From Salminus brasiliensis (taxonomy: Eukaryota; Chordata; Actinopteri; Characiformes; Bryconidae), in contig NC_132896.1 of NCBI RefSeq assembly GCF_030463535.1, positions 29,262,709 to 29,326,708 of the forward strand: 64,000 nt of DNA. Reading direction: 5' to 3'. A model generated the notes under the pieces. It did not search any database. It saw only the letters and a program-made list of their open reading frames with translations, and was not told where the DNA came from. The position numbers and the translations under genes were made by a program. Shown piece after piece: positions 59,620-64,000 of this stretch (its first letter is position 1; each line of letters begins with the position of its first letter).

Positions 59620-60040
59620 GGAAATTCACTTTGACCTGTTAAGCTTCAGGCTACTTTCGATGTGCTTATCAGCGTGAAACCAGTGGCTTTCAGAAGAAGC
59701 TACAGATCAGTTGTTTATTTAAAGTAGTTTGGACAAATATGGTGTGATATTGTCATAGTAATAACAAAAACATCAAGAAATTGAAAAAGAAATTAAGCTT
59801 TTTTTCCTAAAAAGTTGGCATGGATTTGCATGATTTTTATTGCCCCATGCAATATCTATATATTTACTTATATTTTCCAAGAATTTCCAACAAGACAACA
59901 ATGTTATTACCATGCTTTATGGAATTCTCCTACATTTTACAACCTCATACAGAAATATCTCCTCATTGGCTTTTATTTGAAGTGATTTAGATGTACTAAG
60001 TACAGAAAAATGGGTGTATTTGGTTGCTTTCATGCAAAAA
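59620..60040 (+). repeat. Tandem duplication, copy 1
   Basis: GGAAATTCACTTTGACCTGT at 59620 starts a block that is repeated from 60223. Copies share 90 percent or so by eye over long stretches, with copy 2 lacking about 75 bp after the GTGATATTGTG word. Confidence 0.85.
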
Positions 60041-60222
60041 CTTTATCTCAATTTTTGCTGTTTTCCACTTTCTAATGTAACACAAATCTGGCTCTTGTTC
60101 TCTACATTGTGTTTAATGAATGCACCAATAGGAATCTCAAAATCTTTAAATTTTAAACAAACGAAAAATATTTTGTACATTGACTTCCATTTGTTGTACT
60201 TGTTGAGAAAACTACATTTTTA

Positions 60223-60540
60223 GGAAATTCACTTTGACCTGTTAAGCTTCAGGCTACTTTCGATGTGCTTATCAGTGTGAAACCAGTGGCTTTCAGAGGG
60301 AGCTACAGATTGGTTGTTTATTAATAGTAGTTTAGACAGATATGGTGTGATATTGTGTGATAATTTTATTGCCCCATGCAATATCTATATATCTACTTAT
60401 GATTTCCAAGAATTTCCAACTAGACAACAATGTTATTACCATGCTTTATGGAATACTCCTACATATTACTTTCTCATGCAGAAATATTTAGATGTACTAA
60501 GTACAGAAAAATGGGTGTATTTGGTTGCTTCCATACAAAA
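60223..60540 (+). repeat. Tandem duplication, copy 2
   Basis: Second copy of 59620-60040, offset by 603 bp at its start and about 500 bp at its end because of internal deletions. Ends at the shared GTACAGAAAAATGGGTGTAT word. Confidence 0.85.
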
Positions 60541-60659
60541 AAAATATTGTGATTTTGTCATAGTAATAACAAAATAACATTAAAAGTAAATACGTTTTTT
60601 CCCTCTCTTGTAAAATTGGAATTGTGACATAATTTGAATCCAGTAGTTATTCCTCACTC

Positions 60660-60900
60660 TGTGTCAAAGGTTCATAATGAATGGACCAATAGAAATGCTT
60701 CAAACGGACTGAAATATTTTAACATTGACTTCCATTGAAAGTTAAGAAGGTTTTCCCCCATTTTTGGATCCTCTGACATAAATGGAATCCAGTAATTATT
60801 TATCACGTTTCAGAATAAATGGACCAATAGAAATGCTCCAGGTTCATTTTATTTGTCATTGACTTTCATTAAAAGAAGGTTTAAGGGTTTTGTTCTTTGC
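60660..60900 (+). repeat. Dispersed GACCAATAGAAATGCTC repeat, two partial copies
   Basis: The words CCAGTAGTTATT/CCAGTAATTATT, ATGGACCAATAGAAATGCT and TTGACTTCCATT occur twice in the same order about 120 bp apart. Reverse copies are at 21836 and 52160. Confidence 0.6.
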
Positions 60901-61950
60901 CATTTTGGAGGTAGTTTGAGGTTTAGCCTCTGAGAGGGCGGCTTGAAAAAATGCTGCTGAAAATCCTAACAAAGAACACGCTTTCCATGAACATTGTGTA
61001 TCTGCAGAGTGATGCGTGTGATCCAGAAGCATGCCGTACGTAATAATTCACCCCTGATTTGCTCCTTTTCCAATTTAATAATGATCCTGCTCGCCGCCTT
61101 ATTTTGTAGCCCGAGGCTGAAGTTCAGCAGCAGTATTGATTTAGATCTGACGTCCCCCCGTGTTGTTCTGGGCTCGAACATGTGTTGGATTTAATCAAGG
61201 CAGATGTGGTGGGGTGCAGAATGAACCCCGTATTCGGAGCCGTGGGTTAAGCGTGCTGGTCGGCGAGGCAGGGCGCTTTGCTGCGTCGACACGGCGGTTT
61301 GATTGCGCGGCTGGCGCAATTACGCCTGCCTTCCACCTGAGTCAGACGTTCCAGACCCAGTTTGAGGTGTGTTTGTGCAAATCTTGTTTCGTGATGATAA
61401 TTGCTACCCTCACTGGGCCTAGTTATGCTGGATGTGTTGGGTTTTTTTCTTTCCATAATTAGATGATTCAGAAGGCTGGAATATCAGTTCCATATTTGTC
61501 ACTACTGATATTTGTGAGCAGAGTAAATGAGGTCGTATTACTTGGCTTTGGTCTCGGTTGCTGGAGAGAAGACTTTGCAATTAAGTTCAGTCATTCATCG
61601 TGACTTTCTTTTCATTTCGAGGTGCGTTATGGAAAGCCCAGGAGGAATTATTGAATTACTCAATAGCACCTTTTTTGGCCTTAAACATGTTCTTTCCCAG
61701 CAGACACCCCTGTCCCACATCATTCATTTGATATACTTGTGTAGAAATGTGCAAGGCCACTGTTAAATAGTAAGGAAATAGGAAGGAGTTCAGCTGTTCA
61801 GGATCAGGTTTTGACCAGGTAAAGCCGAGGTCAGACATGATGTTTATTCGTATAATTAAATAATAATATAGTTATCATAATTTGCACCAGTGAGGCTTAA
61901 TGCACCTTTGCGATGAAGCTCCAAAAAGCAGTAATGCTACGGGTATATCG

Positions 61951-62275
61951 TAGGGGTGGGCGATATGCTAAAAAAATATCACGATATTATATATATTGAT
62001 ATTATATTATCAAGATATCACGATACTTACAATACACAATACACATGATCACAGGCAAAATGCATCAGTAGTGTGAGATTCTCAAAAACTACTACTCAGA
62101 TACTGCAGTGATAGTACAGTGATTTTTATTCAGAATGTGCTGCACTACATCCAGTTAAACCAGACTAATGACCCTGTTGATAATGAAATGTGCAGATGAT
62201 GAGTGTGACGAAATCCTCAATATGTGTAGAAAAATATCATAATATGAAAAAATATCATCATATTGCCCACCCCTA
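61951..62275. mobile_element. hAT-like MITE with 16-bp terminal inverted repeats
   Basis: Left end TAGGGGTGGGCGATAT (61951-61966) is complementary to the right end 62260-62275 with one mismatch. The interior (GATCACAGGC, CATCAGTAGTG, CAGTTAAACCAGACTAAT) matches the element at 47439-47812. No clear target duplication. A partial third copy starts near 62693. Confidence 0.78.
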
Positions 62276-63125
62276 ATATGTTGTGGTATATACAGCAATG
62301 TATTAAATGATATTTAAATTTGCACTAAATTAACCCATGCAGCCTAGTCTCTACTACTGTATTGTTGCTGTCCTGCAAAACTATTCCTATATCTTTTAAA
62401 ATGTTTTTAAACTATTCCATGATGAAATGAATAAATAATAAATCTATTTACCTTGACATCCATTGACTAAATACTAATACTAAAAATACTAATATAATGT
62501 CTGATATTAAAAGAATGTCTTAAAACCTAAAGTATCATCGTAGTTATATTTTTGTTGGGTGTGCTCCGATGCTGGAATTCCAGGCCGATGTTGACATTTG
62601 ATATTTTTCATGTACATTATATGACGATATCTCTACATAAACATTTTCTCAAACCTGTTTTGATGACACTAAACGGGGCATATTTGCAGTAGTGCTGGGC
62701 GATATGAACTCAAATCAGTATCACGATTAGTTTTAGTAACATTTTACCTCGATCACGATTACCGAACGATTGGTGTAATGAACTGAAGTTGCTCTGTTGG
62801 CTTGGTGTTCTAGTTCTTCTCCATGTTTTTTTCATGACTGTACATGAAAGTCACACTGTCTACTCTGACCACACACACACACACATAGTAGACTGTTTTT
62901 AAATGGACAGTAAATGAACACACACAGTGGGGAAAATATTAACTGTATTATATAAATATATAAAATTTTACAACTGATATGAGCAAGATGAATTTGGTTA
63001 GAGGTTTTGAGTGTCAGTTTTAGGTTTTAATTTTTGATTAACTGTCCAGACCTAATTTGCTTTTCCAGAAGGGACATACAGCAAATTGGTATATTTTGAA
63101 CTGTTTTGTACATTGAAGTTTTTGC

Positions 63126-63595
63126 TAGGCATGCACCAATATTGAATTCTGGACCGATGTTGATATGCAATATTTTTTATGTACATATCTGTCCCAACTG
63201 GTTTAGCATTACAGAGATTAAATAAAAATTTTAACGTTATTTTAACGTAAATTTTAATGTTAAATTCATCATAATCAGCATTTTTTAAATAAAATATTGT
63301 GATAAATATTAAAAACTAATCATAAAAATATTTTAAAAATAATAAAAACCTACTATTATATCAAATCCCAGCCATCAAATATTGAACTAAGTGTAACATT
63401 TGTAAGCAGTTAATCAGCTAATACCGATATGATTCTGATATAATCATATATCCGCAGTTTTTGTTAACAACAGAGGTCATTTACATGCATTAGTCTTAAA
63501 AGTTATGCTTATGAAAACATAAATCCCGACTATTTCGGGAACTTCAGTTCGTAATATTGCCATAATGGGACCCGCTGATACCGGCACATCCCCAG
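63126..63595. mobile_element. CCGATA-type MITE
   Basis: The left end TAGGCATGCACCAATATTGA and right end (complement CCTGGGGATGTGCCGGTATC) resemble the TAGGGATGCACCGATA ends of a common fish hAT MITE. A fragment of the same family is at 62560-62660 and possibly 9604. Confidence 0.55.
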
Positions 63596-63830
63596 GTTTT
63601 GGAATCCATCATCACCAGCAGACTGTGTGACACCAGTATACCAGTATGTCAGCTGCATAGCCATGATGTATAGCTCAGCACCTATACCTTTTCTTTTATA
63701 GACCAGTTCCAGCAGAAACTGCGTACGGCTGAAGCTGAGAGTCTTATTGACTGAGGTTATCACTGTAGTAAATTCAGGTAGCTGTTTTAAACCTGGGGTG
63801 AGTGTGAATGTGATGTGTGTGCTGCTGTGA

Positions 63831-63872
63831 GCGTCTGTGTGTGTGTGGCTTTGTATGTGTGTGTGTGTGTGT
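63831..63872. repeat. (GT)n microsatellite, interrupted
   Basis: GT dinucleotides with a few interruptions near the right edge. Confidence 0.85.
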
Positions 63873-64000
63873 ATGTGAAGAACAAACACGCTGTCTCAGC
63901 CAGGTTTTTATGTTTGCACACTGTGTCCACTTTCCTGTGCTGTTAGCCTGCCTTCCCCGCTGTTCGGGACAGAGCGTTCTCCCAAACTGGCAAGGTTGAG

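Larger units (their letters stand above)
56997..64000 (+). other. aff2: aff2 intron 1 (incomplete)
   Basis: At least 7 kb with no further aff2 exon. It starts GC-rich (to about 57500), then has TA-rich repeats (57781-58200), a poly-C run (58681-58695), a tandem duplication (59620-60540), low-repeat DNA (60990-61360), and three hAT-like MITE copies or parts (61951-62275, 62693 on, 63126-63595). A long first intron also marks human AFF2. Confidence 0.75.

Overview
The window is teleost fish nuclear DNA. It carries one complete vertebrate gene split into 15 coding exons, the first coding exon of a second gene, and about 40 kb between them that is dense in fish-type SINEs, Tc1-like and hAT-like DNA transposon remnants, microsatellites and minisatellites. 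There is no sign of bacterial or viral gene organisation. The repeat families recall otophysan fishes such as characins, but that is from memory and is a weak call.

Layout: 1-1735 is AT-rich upstream DNA. 1738-2320 is a CpG-rich promoter and first exon. 2066-12678 holds fmr1 (FMRP, fragile X messenger ribonucleoprotein) on the + strand, followed by a roughly 3.6 kb 3' UTR ending at a canonical AATAAATAAA near 16301. From 16.3 to 56.4 kb no coding gene can be supported. That stretch is built from several long tandem arrays (18.9-21.6, 24.1-25.0, 27.9-28.5, 31.1-32.0 and 53.1-54.7 kb), SINEs, fossil Tc1-like transposases, LINE tails, a 43-bp-arm inverted repeat at 39.2 kb, and a few low-repeat islands that could be regulatory. 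56.4-56.94 kb is a second CpG-rich promoter with a CRE, CCAAT and GC boxes. 56944-56996 is the first coding exon of aff2 (FMR2 family), and the rest of the window is aff2 intron 1.

The fmr1 model was read directly from splice sites. Its coding exons sum to 1713 nt including the stop, giving 570 residues. Human numbering is colinear through KH2 (R138, G266 and I304 are all present). The protein has two Agenet/Tudor repeats, KH0, KH1, KH2, a leucine-rich export signal, the DELSDWS phosphosite region and an RGG box. No counterpart of mammalian exons 11 and 12 is seen in the 377-bp intron between the two halves of KH2.

fmr1 and aff2 lie in the same order and orientation as human FMR1 and AFF2, the FRAXA and FRAXE loci, but here only about 40 kb apart. 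Neither gene shows the CGG/CCG tract known in human 5' UTRs. Their 5' leaders carry other simple repeats instead: AGC and GAG triplets for fmr1, and GT/GA/CA tracts for aff2.
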